Below are positions 44,048 to 56,016 of a stretch of DNA of 64,000 nt, piece after piece. Position 1 is the stretch's first letter; the number at the start of each line of letters is the position of its first letter. Location: the NCBI GenBank assembly GCA_030704615.1, contig CM060732.1:73761053-73825052 (forward strand). The letters are read 5' to 3'. The notes beneath the pieces were generated by a model that saw nothing but the letters and a program-made list of their open reading frames with translations, was not told the DNA's origin and did no database searches. The DNA comes from Takakia lepidozioides (lineage: Eukaryota > Streptophyta > Takakiopsida > Takakiales > Takakiaceae). The translations under genes and the position numbers were made by a program.

Positions 44048-47000
44048 ATGCGGTGGGTGCAATCTGGGCGTGGCGACTTCAAGGGCGATCCCCCATCCCT
44101 CCGCAGGTTTCTCTCTGTTCCTTTCTCTCAGATAGAGCTGGTTTCGATCGGGAGGTTTCAATTCTGGAGCTGGATTAACTCGGCAGTCACATGGATTGCA
44201 CTGTGCATGGAGTAGTTTGCAGGCACATGTAGAGTGGTAGTTATTGGTAAAATCGCTTAAAGGAGCGTAAAATTCCGTATCGCACAATCTTTCGACCACG
44301 TCTTCAGTTGGCTTGATGAATCTTGAGCACACTCATCATTCATCATGTCATTTACTGAATTAAGCTCTTATATGGGAGATAGAGCCATACCAGTGACTAT
44401 GTGGAGATGATTGGCATGGGAATCCTATGAAAGAAGGGATGTCGAGGTCCGAGATTGGATGCTGGAATTGCTCATGCACCTATTGCATTTGGTTTGGTTG
44501 GCTTTTTTCGAGGCACTTTGGAGATGTACTCTAAGTAGAAATTGACCCGAAACTTATGTAAGGATTATCATATGGTGCATGTGGAGAAACTAAACATCAG
44601 GGATGGTTGGTGGGTGGAGTTGTGTCTGCAATGTAATAAAGTTGAGTCTGAATGGAGGTTTTGGCCTTTGCTCATGCACATGTCACTGATATTGGGACCT
44701 TAGCTTACCCATCAGGCACTCTTGAAGTATATTCCGTGGGTTACTGCTCAGACACATTAAGGTGTAATATATACGCCATGCTGGTCGTGCGCAGTGGGCA
44801 CTCTGCAGTTCGTGTCAGTGGAGCACGTGTGGTGGTGTTCGGAGGGCTTGTCGACAAGAAATTCCTACAGGATCTGACTGTTCTAGACATTGGTAAGTGG
44901 TCCAAATGCTTGTTCTTAAATTAAACCTGAAGTGCAGCATACAATTGCAAGGTAGGGTAAATATTTCCGCTTATATTCACTTCCATATGGGGAGTTCACA
45001 GGTGGGAATTACAATTTCAAAATACTTGGGGATGAATCCCAGAGGTCAGCCTGCTACAGAAGTGTTGAAGTTATGTTGATAACAAAATGGACAGCAGAGA
45101 GAGGGCAGAGAGATTGGGGATTTCAAAAGTTGGATTTATCCTAACCATATTTGTTATGCAGACCTGAGATGACGCCCTCTGATGTATCGACAAAATCAAT
45201 AATTTCAATCTGTAATGCAAAAATTGTCAAAGAGGGCTGGCCATGACTGGAAGGTGGTGATGGGTTGCAGAAACTAGAGTTTGGTTTCAGCCTGAGTGTA
45301 CAGGCAGTGCCGATGGCGAGATTGTGGGTCCCAGCCCACGTGCCTTTCATGTGGCTGTGGCCATTGATTGCAACATGTTCATTTTTGGTGGGCGTTCTGG
45401 CCGTAAGAGGTCTGCTTCTAACTAGACCCCGTTGCTCTTGCCTTCTAATGTTTCACCTAAGACAATGATGATTTGTTTTGATTGTGGTCTCTTTGCATGA
45501 GGACTTGAGAACGGAAGCTTTAGCATCCTATGCTCAATTATCCAAGCTCGTTTTAGCAGATGCCCTGATTGGTAGCCATGTTGCTGTGAATTCGTGGTGT
45601 GAACCTCAAGCAATTTGTACATAAAAAGGTATCAACTTCAGCTCAAAGTTGCAATAGCACAAGCCAATTGGGGTTTCTTTTGTTTGGATGGTGGTATGTA
45701 TGACCATTCTCCCCTGCCATGTCTGCAGTGGGTGTGTTTCTCTTCCTGTTGATTCCTGGAAGGGTTGGCATTGCTAGCTGTGACACACCCTTCTGGGCAC
45801 TGTCCCTGCTCAATATTGACCCTGTTGAAGTTCATTGTAGGATTTCTACCTATCAGAGTAAGAGAATCTGCTCACATATTGCACTGCCAGGTCACTTGTA
45901 TCTGGAAAAGGGCACAGTGAGAGGAGAAGGAGAAAATGCATTACATCCAATAGGAGGCCCAAACAGCCTTTGATACCATAGAGCTCACATGGAAAAGTTT
46001 ACAGAGAGAGAAGGGGGCTGGGAAGAGAATGTCTGTAGATTAGGGTTTGGACAACAAATGGAGAGGAGGGTTATGGAGAAAGAGAAATGGATATCTGTAA
46101 AGTCTGTTTTAAGAGCATATTAGCCGAGCTTCAACCACTACTGTCCTGCTTTATCAAGTTTTGAAGAGGTACTGAAACCTTTTCTTTTTTGGCTATGGCG
46201 GGGACAGGTTGGGAGACTTTTGGATGCTGGATACTGGTGAGTGCAGTCAGAAGGTCATGGTATGCACTGGAAGTTGCCATGATAGTAATGGATGTGTGCT
46301 TGCTTGTCATGTGTTGGAATCTTCAGGGACTTGTATCTATGGCAGGGTCTAGCAGTTTGAAGCTTTTAATTATTTGAAAGTGGGGTGGGTAATTTTTTCC
46401 TTTTGATGCTATATTATGCAGCAGTTTGGTAGGTGGGCATCAGATGCTGGAGGTTCCACTGGCCTCTAGTCTGCGTGAGATGACCTTAACTAGTCGTTTT
46501 TCACATCAGCCTTGTGAGCAGTTTACCCCGCAGTTGCAAAAGAGAAGTAAACCTTGCCATTGAGTTGGAGAAAAGACTGGATTAGGCATAGGGCCCACAA
46601 CCATTGTGGGGGACCCTCTTGGAAGGAATTTGATTAATGAATGGTTTCAGAGAAATTATCAAGGGTCAACATGAGGATAGAGATTCCTGAACCTACTTTT
46701 GCATGTTTTCAGACACGTGGCAGTGGGCAGAGTTGACTGGCTATGGTGATCTCCCTCCATCACGCGACTTTGCAGCTGGGGCATCTGTTGGTAATGGCAA
46801 ACTGGTGATGTGAGTCCTGAAGACCAGTCTCTCCCTCTCTCTCTCTATCACACACCAACTCCCCCTGCCCACTAGGTAGCCTACTACATGGATGAACTTG
46901 ACATGGGAGTAGATAAATGTCTCTGTGACCAAATGCTGGCCTTGTGACTCCTTGTCTATGTCTGTCTGACCTGAGGCTGTTTGCGTCAGGTAAAATAGTG

Positions 47001-50000
47001 AATTGGAGAGAATGGGTCTCTCCTTTGGAATATGTCTACATGGGGCCTTGCAGATTATAATCTACACTTTTCTGAACAAGAGGCCTCCTTTGAAAGTATC
47101 AAACCGACAGTCACTACACGCCTCTTGGCTTACAATATTGTCTTCCTCTGAGTTCTGTGCTAAATTGATGCAGTGGCAGAGCTCTCTTAAAATCTGGGAG
47201 GGGAGACAACTTTTTTCTTAAAATTTTACGTTTCAGTGTTGGAGCAAGTCATCACTTGTGGTAGTGGGCCCCATCCTGCCCTCCTATCCCCCTCCCCACT
47301 CCCATAGGCTTTTTGGCTCTGTCCAAACTTGGCATGAGGTCTATGACCACAACGCTGTGGCAAGCCAAATCTTACGGGCCTGTCCAATCCGTGTGAGTTT
47401 GTTTTTTCTGCTATGCTCAGGGTTTAACCTTGTTGAACCTCTATATAAACCCATTCCAGTTTGATTGGGTTGGCTGCAGATATGGAGGATGGGATGGTTC
47501 AAAGTGGCTGTCTGACGTGTATGTGCTTGATACAAGTATGTATGTTGGCCACCATCAAGCTGCTTGCTGTACTCTTAAGTCCAACTGGAGCATGTATGAA
47601 TCGGGATTATACATTTAACTTGATTTCCTGCTATGGAAACCACCTAATGATGGGTTTCTTGGTCCTGGCGTTTCTTGGCAACATGTTGGGATACTGGTGG
47701 CCATTACTAGGGGTTTCTAATTGAGACATGCCTGCAATCCTTCGAGCCATGTTTCTTTGTGGTATCAATGAACCTATTGGTTCTGAGGGCCTGTTATCTG
47801 ATAGGTGAACAATAAGGATGTGCATTAGTGCAGTGTCATTGGAATGGAGAGAGTTACCAATTACGGGGCCGTCACCAGCGCCGCGGTGTGGTCATAGTGC
47901 TACAATGGTGGAGAAGCGCATGCTTATATTTGGTGGCAGAGGTCTACTCTCCCTCGCTCTCTCTTACTTTCTTGCAAACAACATCTTATGAGTACATCTC
48001 TCACTTTCTTGCAAATGTTTTTCACTGAGTACTTAAAAAAGAAAGGTGAACTCCCTGCCAAAGCAAGCATAAACTATGGTGTCTCTTCATCCCAAGGGGC
48101 TCCTGCTTTCCGTTGGGAATCTGGACAGAGTAGTACAATGAGTTTTTTCTTTTTGCTTTTGGGGTTGGAGGGGGCTAGAGCCCATAGTTAGTTGATGACA
48201 GAAGCGTGATTGCAGTAATGTTCCGAATTAGTCTGAAACCAAAGGTGAACATATGAAGGTGGCTGCATAACCACCTGCAGAATGGGGCCAGGGCGACCTG
48301 CAAGAAATAGAATTGGCGCAAGCCTCCTTATGGGAAGGGCAGGCCCAGATGTCAAGGAGCAATGGCCAATCAACAACCTATGACAAGGCCAACGGGGAAC
48401 CCCACCTGGGGATGCACTCATGCCATGTCTCCATTGACTGGACCGCGTCCTGGGCCAGTCCGTGGTTCCTCTTGGTGATTGCAAGCAAGTAACATGTCTG
48501 CATTCACCTGCCATGGAGCCCACGAGTAAAACTTCAATGGCCAGTAGCCAGTCTCTGTGCTTTGAACCCGTGATGACCAGTTGCCGTGCTTGCTGGGGTT
48601 ACCCACTCCTCCAGCCCCATCTCACTGGAGGGGCACCTTTCAATGGGGACACTCCCTAAGGGCCAACCCTGACCAAGCCCGCAAAGCTACAAGTTGAATT
48701 GCCAATGAACCTTAAGTGTATAAGACATGACCTCAATGGATTCCGGAAATCTTTCTAGATCCCAGCTGCCATGGACAGCCTCATTTTTGCGTGTCTGTCT
48801 CTCCCTATCTTTATGTGCTCCTCCCTTATTCAGTGTACAAAGAAGGGACATACGCCATCAAACAGGATGCAGGAACAAACACTGTTAAGATTTTCAGCCA
48901 TAGTACTAGTAGTGTACGTCTCAATGAGGAGCATTTGGTGCAATTTTACAGTCATAAAGGCTGAAACCAATTTTGAGCTGTGCTCGATGATGTGTGCCTG
49001 GCTTCTGCTGCCGAATGGGATATCGCTCTAACACTCTGGAGCAAACCGCCAGGGTCAGGTTTTCTGCAAGATTCCTACCTGTCACCTCCAGCCTATACGG
49101 ACGTAAGGATGTTACTCCTTGCTTGGATACCAGGCGAATTTCTGCTCACATTAGGAAATACCAGTTTAGAGGTTGACACTATTGAGCGGGGTGACAGTCG
49201 TGTATCGGGCAATCAGGGAAGCTCTTTCAACTAAACTGGAGTGTAATGAAAGTCTTCCCACAAGTGTGATAACCGAAGATTGGATGACGAGAGTATGATA
49301 GCTGTCCATGATTGGTTCGTGCGAAAGTGACTGAATGATAAGTTGCAAGAAAGATTCTCATGCACGTTCGCTGTTTGAATCAAAGTTGCTGCACATGACA
49401 TGTATTATTTTCCAACTTGATCTATGCCTGGTCAAGAACCATGAGGTGGATACGAAACTTTCTCATTTAATGAGGATTATTATCCTCTATTCTGCTATTT
49501 CTGTTCAGGGGTTGCAAATGGTTTTGTTTTATGTATTTGAGTTAGATGACAAAATAAAAGCGCCCACATGTGAGCTATCCAAAGGTGGAACCTGAAGGTT
49601 GGAAACAAGTGAGAGACCACACCAGTCCGAGCTAACTGTGGCAACATGTTTGATCAAGTTCCTGTTGTGGTTCGCATGTGCAGGAGGGGGAGGCCCCATC
49701 ATGGGGGATCTCTGGGCACTGAAGGGCCTATTTGATGAAGGTGAGTGGTGAGCCTCGTTTCTGACTAGTAGTAAGCTTGTACTGCAAACTGTGAGCTGTG
49801 ATTGCCTTTGGGTCTTAGGGTTAGCATAATTAAGTCCATGCTTGCCTGTTACCACAAAAGGCATTCAAGCTTGTTGCTTGTTTTCTCACTCAGTGTTGAG
49901 TCCACTCTGTCCAAATTTGTTTTTTGTCTGTTGATCTCCTTGTAGCTTTAGAGGCTGTATTGTGTAGTCCAGGACATGCTTGTGACTCGGAAAGTTTCTC

Positions 50001-53000
50001 CAGTGGTCGTAAAGAAGGTGGGCAGTTAGTGACATTTATATTGACGTGATACTGGCATATATTCCAGAGAAGGGGGAAAAGGATGAGTGGAAATTGTTGT
50101 GGTGATTCCCGTGCCTAGAGTTGAGCAAGCATCCAAAAGAGAGCAGTTTTATGCACTGGTTTATGAGCACATTTTTTACTTTATCTATTCCTTTGCATTC
50201 TGTAAGGAAGAAAGGGAGCCTCCAGCTTGGACACAGCTAAAGCTTCCAGGTTCTGCCCCGGCCCCTCGTTGTGGGCACTCTACCACATCTGGTGGACCTC
50301 AGGTCCGAAACTCCCTTTACCCAAAGAACCAGTGGATTCATGGGTTTCCGCCCTTAGCACCTTGGTTTGTCTATGGGATGTTATATTGCATGCGTATTTT
50401 AGTAGTGGTTTGACTTAGTACTGTGATTTGACACTAGCACTAAGGTTCTTTCTGCTTGTGCTGATGGATTTATTCCTATCTGCCTTTTGGTGAAGCGCAT
50501 CAATTTGAGTTTTATTGAAGAGCATGTTGCTTGCATTCAGGCACAGTCATCACTTAGCAACATGCTGCAGACTCGGATGTTGTTGCAAGTTCTAACAACT
50601 GTGTCACAACTAAGCAAGTAATTACATGTGGACAGTGGTTGATTAACTAACAAATAAAAGTTAAACATCGACGGCAAGCATAAATTATGGTGTCACGAAG
50701 GGCTATTGCTTTCCATTTGGAAGTTTATAACTGGGGCAATGCAGTTGCCCAAACTTTCCTCAAGGACTTGAAAGTCCACATGTACTCACACATTAGGTGA
50801 CCGGTGGACCCAACGACCCTTTTTTATAGCTGGGTTGGCTATAATGGGTGACATCCAACATAAACCGATTTGGCTTTGAACCCACGACTGCTTGTAAGCC
50901 GGCCTTGTGGCCTAATCACCGGGCCATCTGTTGGATGCTTGATGATGTAAATGGAGTAAGTTTGTGTTATCATTTGTTTATGAAAGAGAATCTTCTATTG
51001 ACTGGCCAGAAGCACAACATTGACATTTCTCATTCCACATGCTTTGCTAGGGGCAGTTTACAACAACAACAAGAGAGAAATGAAACGAGTCAGAGTAGAA
51101 TATGGCAACCATTAATGGTGATCACATGTGTTTGTCGTGCAGTTGTTGATATTTGGAGGCCATGGAACAGGTGGCTGGCTGACACGCTATGATATCTATC
51201 ACAATGATTGTATCATTCTTGATCGGGGTGGGATTTCCTTGTCATTTCCTTTAGAATGGCTTGATTATTGTGTGTTGGCAGTAGCCATTTTTTCCAGTGC
51301 GATATGTTGGATGTCGAAAGAAAATTTTAGGTCAGTATGTTTCTGCATGTTTTCCTAAGAAAGCCTCATCTGGCAATTGCTGTTTCCTTTTCTTAATTGT
51401 TACTGAGAATCATGATTTTGACTGTTTCTTTGGATCATCGAAATCAGTTATGATGAATGTAAGCATTAAGTGTCTACTGTAGTGCAGGTCATGTTGTTAT
51501 GTCCATTGCATTATGTTTCTCCCTGGATGATTGAATAAGGAGGTGTATGCAGCATCGGTTCAATGGAAGAGACTGCCAGTAAGCAATGAACCGCCCCCTC
51601 CTCGTGCTTATCACACTATGACGCGCATTGGCCCCCGCTTCTTGTTGATTGGAGGCTACGATGGCAAGTCTACCTTTGGTGACATCTGGTGGCTTGTGTC
51701 TGAAGGTATCTCTTTCTCTCCATCATCTTGCAGGGCTTTATTTGGGCACAAACAAGCAGGCTAGTGTGTTGTAGAAGACCAAGATTTAGGAAGTTCCTGT
51801 TTTGTGCTGTACCTCTAAAACTGCAAAAGCTGATTGCTTTTTGTGACACATGTATCTACAGGATCAGTCATAGATGAAGTTGATGTATCTTCAACCTACT
51901 GAAATGGAGGGTGTTATGTTCCAATGTTTACTTTCAGATTGACAGACGGGCATGAATTAGCTGTTTATGGTTTGTCCATATAACCTGTGGTCTGGCCTTG
52001 GAATGTCTTTCACATCTGATGCACCTCCTTATGTATGCATCATGTGCTCCTTAATGTAGATGACCCAATTGCAAAGCGAGCCCTGTTGTCTCCAAACAAC
52101 AGTTTTTCAGCTACTTCCCCCTCAGCCCTTCAGTCTCCAGCTGCCTTAGCCCGCTTATCTTCAATTGACAGTAAGGTACATTCTTCTCGCTGCTAAGTTC
52201 AGAGGGAGAGAGGTGGAGGAAGAGAGGAAAGAAAATTGGTGAGGGGAGATGCAGGAGCTGCTTTAAAGTCAACGTCATGATAATAATATGACACACTGGC
52301 TTACATGTAGGCATGACATACAAACTCTGATGGATTTGGATCTTGATTTGACCATCCTTCTCCATCCCAGATTTCAGATTATTGATTTAGTACATGCCAG
52401 CCCTTGGTTGATAGACTTTGTGGTGATGGCATTTCTGTTAGATGTTTTTCTGCTTCCATAAGTCAATCATGACTTAGCATATTATCCCAATCTACTGAGC
52501 TTTTGTGCCTTGGTTGCTTGTATTCGTTGCTAGAGTAGGGGCCAGGGCCCCACATCACCCTTAAATGACCTGCGGCAGCGTCTTGGATTGCCCCTTGTGG
52601 CTGTTGCTCCAACTTTGTCAAGTTTGATGTCTGTCAATGATGTCGATGACAAGGACCTTTTTTCCTTGGGCCAAGCATTGATATCCGAGCAGGGCCGTTC
52701 TGCTTCTAGCAGCACAGCCACAGTCCTGGAGGTGGGTTTGGATTTACAGTCCTATGTTTTTGCATAGTTTCATATGGTGTTGAGCAATATTGTCTTTCCT
52801 TGTTGTGATCACAGAAGTGTGTTACTTGCTGTCTGGTCCTGTTATTTGCTGATATCCTGCTGTTTTGGGACAGTACATTTTGCGTTTCCATATCTACCAA
52901 AGCTTCGTGTAACTAGAATTCATAAATCTAGCGTATTTCTGTTGCATATGTTAATTCAACATTGGTAAATCCAGGTAGTGCGAGAGCATTGGAAGCAATG

Positions 53001-54070
53001 TGATGCTCACTCAATCCAACTGCATGAACTGGGTCCCCTGCTGCGTGATTACCGCCGTCTCCTTGCTACAGGACAAAGGTAGTTTATGTATGCCAAGCAT
53101 CTGGTATGGCACGTCCATGTTAGGTTGAGAGATACCCTCTTTGGAAGAGAAGAGGAATGCAGCAGAATTCCTCTATGATACATAGGATGCAAAATTAGCA
53201 GTTCTCAGGGCATTGGAATGGGTATGATAGTTTCTCGGAACCAATTTGTAATTTCTGGGCTGTCTATTTTCGGATGCAGAAAAGGGGTACTCGAGTCAAT
53301 GGCCCTACATGGTGAAGCTAGTGTTCCTAAGCTGCATATTTACCGTTTCTACCATCTAAAGGATTCTAGCCAGGTAAATTCCAACATACCATGTCTGTCT
53401 GAGTTGGAGGTCTGTAACTGCCTTACTCAAGCTTTGGTTTCAAATGCAGTCACAACTAGTGGTCATTGCTATGATGCTACTAGGAGTGCAAATAGAAGAA
53501 GACTTTTGTTGTTTTCTGGGGGTTGAAGGCGGTGCTTCCTTTGGTAGCCCAAGCTGGTTAACCTTCAGCTCACAAATAAAAGGCTTGGTTGCAATGTTGG
53601 CTTTCAAAGGGAGACGAATGTATGTGCACAGCTAATAATGGCCTTGACATAACTGAGTGCTGGAGGGGGTTAGAACACTTTGCCAGTAACCTTATTTAGT
53701 AAACTACCGGTACCGGCATAGAAAGATTCTGAATCCTAGAACATTTGTTGCCTTCAGCCTTCTTGTGTGTCCATATACGGCTTTGACTACAGCTAGAGCT
53801 ATGATTGGTGGTTTAGCATCTGATTGCTGGCTGATCAAAGGTTATCATTAAGATATCTATGTATGTCAGGTAGTTGAGTTGAGTTGGTTTTTAGGGTAAA
53901 GAAAGGCTAGCCCAACAAGACAAGGCAGAACTTGGGACAATTTTGGGTGCTTTTTAAAAGTTTGGCTTGTCACACAGATTCGCATGGATGACATTCCATC
54001 ACTACTGACAGAGTACAAGCAATTGCTACACCACCATGCCAGCTTGGAAGATGCCAGCAAGGGTGCCTAG
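44048..54070 (+). CDS. Kelch-repeat (galactose oxidase-like beta-propeller) protein, sixteen exons
   Basis: Exons: 44048-44106, 44795-44892, 45271-45409, 46208-46236, 46713-46809, 47480-47535, 47834-47941, 49684-49740, 50211-50302, 51143-51227, 51553-51705, 52060-52175, 52534-52731, 52975-53078, 53280-53373, 53978-54070. They total 1578 nt, with phases matching at all fifteen introns (525 aa). The protein starts [20 protein letters not shown]. Residues to about 360 are kelch blades, each with a GG pair: [89 protein letters not shown] and [17 protein letters not shown]. The C-terminal part has [27 protein letters not shown], a conserved FYHLKDSSQ and [12 protein letters not shown]. From memory it resembles the plant family typified by Arabidopsis At2g36360 along its whole length. 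The biochemical role is unknown; kelch propellers usually bind proteins. Exon 4 has only 29 nt. Confidence 0.94.
48430..48640 (-). repeat. SINE-like segment in kelch intron 7
   Basis: The minus strand has a box-A-like TGGAGGAGTGG followed by GGGTTCAAAGCAC, close to a polymerase III B-box. Low-copy evidence only: no A-rich tail or target duplication is evident. Confidence 0.3.
50765..50945 (-). mobile_element. tRNA-derived SINE candidate in kelch intron 9
   Basis: The minus strand reads ATGGCCCGGTGATTAGGCC (box-A region) and, 35 bases on, GTGGGTTCAAAGCC (B-box region), then a body with GGGTCGTTGGGTCC. The last word recurs as GGGTTGTTGGGTCC near 62130, hinting at another decayed copy. No poly(A)-like tail is seen. 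Confidence 0.4.
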
Positions 54071-55440
54071 AGTGAGCATGCAAAACTCTGGTGGTTGCTT
54101 TCGTACTGGTCCACAGTACATCTTGAAAGAGGAGGCTAAGAGGGATTTTTACAGATAAGCATGTAATGGCTGTTTTGTTCCTCCATCTTTGCATATATGC
54201 GTATCCCCTGCTTTGTCTCATCATCTTCCGCGAATTCCATGTTTTCTGCTTTTCTGATGAAGAGTACTTTAATTGATCTGAAAGAAGGTGCAAGTGATTC
54301 TACACTACATTTATTTGTCCTACATGAGTTGGCGGTGAGGATAGGACTCTGCTGCAGAGTCATAATTTCAAGGTAATCTTCAAGGTAATTGTGATACTTT
54401 AGTATCCTTCAGGTCTGGGAACTTCCCCTAAGATAGTTGGCTCTGTGGCACACCCCGAACAAGGGGCAGCCTATGAGGGGACAAGGCCGATGGCTTCAGC
54501 TGGAGTCTTCTCCCTCTCTTGCCCCTGTGACCATCAGCCAGGTAATGCTCTTGAAACTGTGGCGAGAAGGTGGAATGACATGTTACCAAAGGTTGATACA
54601 AAGTGCCTATGTGAACTATAAGTTCTGAATCCTATGATGTAAACAGCATAATCTCTGATCTCTACTTTATACACTTTTGAGTACCTAAGAAAAACCTGCA
54701 TGTTTTTGGATGTCAATGATTTCATCACACATACCTAAGCCCTAACTTATGGGACTCTGAAGAACTATCATTTGTTGCCTGGTGTCTTTCGTTTTTAGCT
54801 TAGGTCAGATTACTGAACACAAACCCTAACACACTTGCCTGCTCCACCTTACATGGTCAAGGGTTTTCTCAACTACCGCCAAAACCTTCAACTGGAGGTG
54901 GCAGGAATGTGAAAGACTTTTAGGGAAGGGCTATAGATGGTAATGCCTTACCTCGGAGAGGCATTGTGCTTTAATAGGCGTAAACAAATCGTGTTGGTAG
55001 TCAAAAGAATAAAGGTTACCTTTGTTTGTTTCGCGCACTCATAGTACATTACATTTTCACCTAATTGGCACACCCTTCATGCATTTTCCCTAACCCCTGG
55101 AGGTGTGATGGAACAAGTGACTGACCATTCTGGTTCAAAGTTACAAAACTCCATGGGGGTTGTCGCCCTGTCTCTCTCGGTCTCTCTCTTCATGCCTAAG
55201 TTGTGGTATGAGATTCATCAATTTTCCAGCACACATGCAGCAACTGTCAGCTCATGACATTAGAGACTAGGCTAGCAATCCAAGCAAAACCGGGAGCAGC
55301 CCCAAAGATCAATGCTTCAAATTTGAACTTAATGCAAATCTTGGTTAACAGCGAAAATGGTAGTGGGACAACCTGACGGTGTGGAGCATCTGGCTTTCCA
55401 AAATATTCCATAGGGAGTGAATTCGCACTTCGAAGCGAAT
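54071..55440. other. Interval after the kelch gene
   Basis: Probably contains the kelch 3' untranslated region. A stretch at 54410-54545 stays open in one plus-strand frame after an AG (TCCTTCAG|GTCTGGG). It could be an untranslated or alternative exon, but it lies after the conserved stop and family C-terminus. Nothing else is recognised. Confidence 0.35.
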
Positions 55441-55449
55441 TCAAGACAA

Positions 55450-55776
55450 GGCAAGCTGCAGCATTTGCAGAGCAGGGTTTGCAGCCATGAGCCCTCCTTC
55501 AGAAGGAAGACACTTGATGTAGTTGGCCTTCATTTGTTCCATATGAGCCCCAAATCACATTCCAGTTTTCTGCATTGAGGTCATAGCCGGACCATTTGCT
55601 GTCACATTTTGCTTGTAGATGCAAACAGACTCGAATTCTGTCGGTTTTTTCGGCGGAGTAATGGAGAAAGAAACTCGCGAGTCACTGAAGATCCAAGACC
55701 ATTCTGCAGGATCAATCTGAAGACCCATCAATGGGAGCCCTTCAACCAAATGAAGGAGTGATTGTAGAGCCATCAT
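55450..55776 (-). pseudogene. Unrecognised coding-like sequence head-to-head with eIF3c
   Basis: A minus-strand frame from ATG at 55776 has 73 codons: HLVEGLPLMGLQIDPAEWSW, FSDSRVSFSITPPKKPTEFE and SVCIYKQNV. A second frame further on reads HMEQMKANYIKCLPSEGGLM with AANPALQMLQLAL and a stop near 55445. The two are in different frames, so either an intron, a frameshift or decay lies between. The composition is protein-like. No family is recognised. It may be a small gene, a retro-fragment or chance. Confidence 0.3.
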
Positions 55777-55959
55777 TTTACTCTTGAGTCCTTGATCAGA
55801 AAGGGTTCCAGAAAGATTTGCTAGGGTATGTTCGTATGTTCAAGCACTTACCCTTAAGGTGAAACCGGGTAAAAAGTATAGCCTCACAACACTGGGTTTC
55901 TTACACAGAGTAAACCCCAGTGGTTTAGGGCACTGCCTCATCTTCCCCTGCAAGCCCTA

Positions 55960-56016
55960 AAACTCTCTCTCTCGCTCTCAGTCCTGTGCATCGGCTGGGA
56001 GGCAGATTCGGCAGCG
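55960..56016 (+). promoter_or_regulatory. Pyrimidine tract and leader of eIF3c
   Basis: CTCTCTCTCTCGCTCTCAG at about 55963-55981, just upstream of the start codon, resembles the pyrimidine patch common near plant transcription starts. AAGCCCTAAAAC at about 55951 is a near match to the telo-box AAACCCTAA of translation-factor genes. The start codon context GCAGCGATGGCG is favourable. Confidence 0.45.

Noticed and set aside
43787-44332. 181-codon minus-strand open frame over the kelch first exon
   Set aside because: It overlaps a first exon whose protein matches a conserved family on the other strand. No domain, and composition explained by antisense reading.
54410-54545. Extra terminal coding exon of the kelch gene
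   Set aside because: The conserved C-terminus and stop are already reached at 54070, and no homologous extension is known to me.
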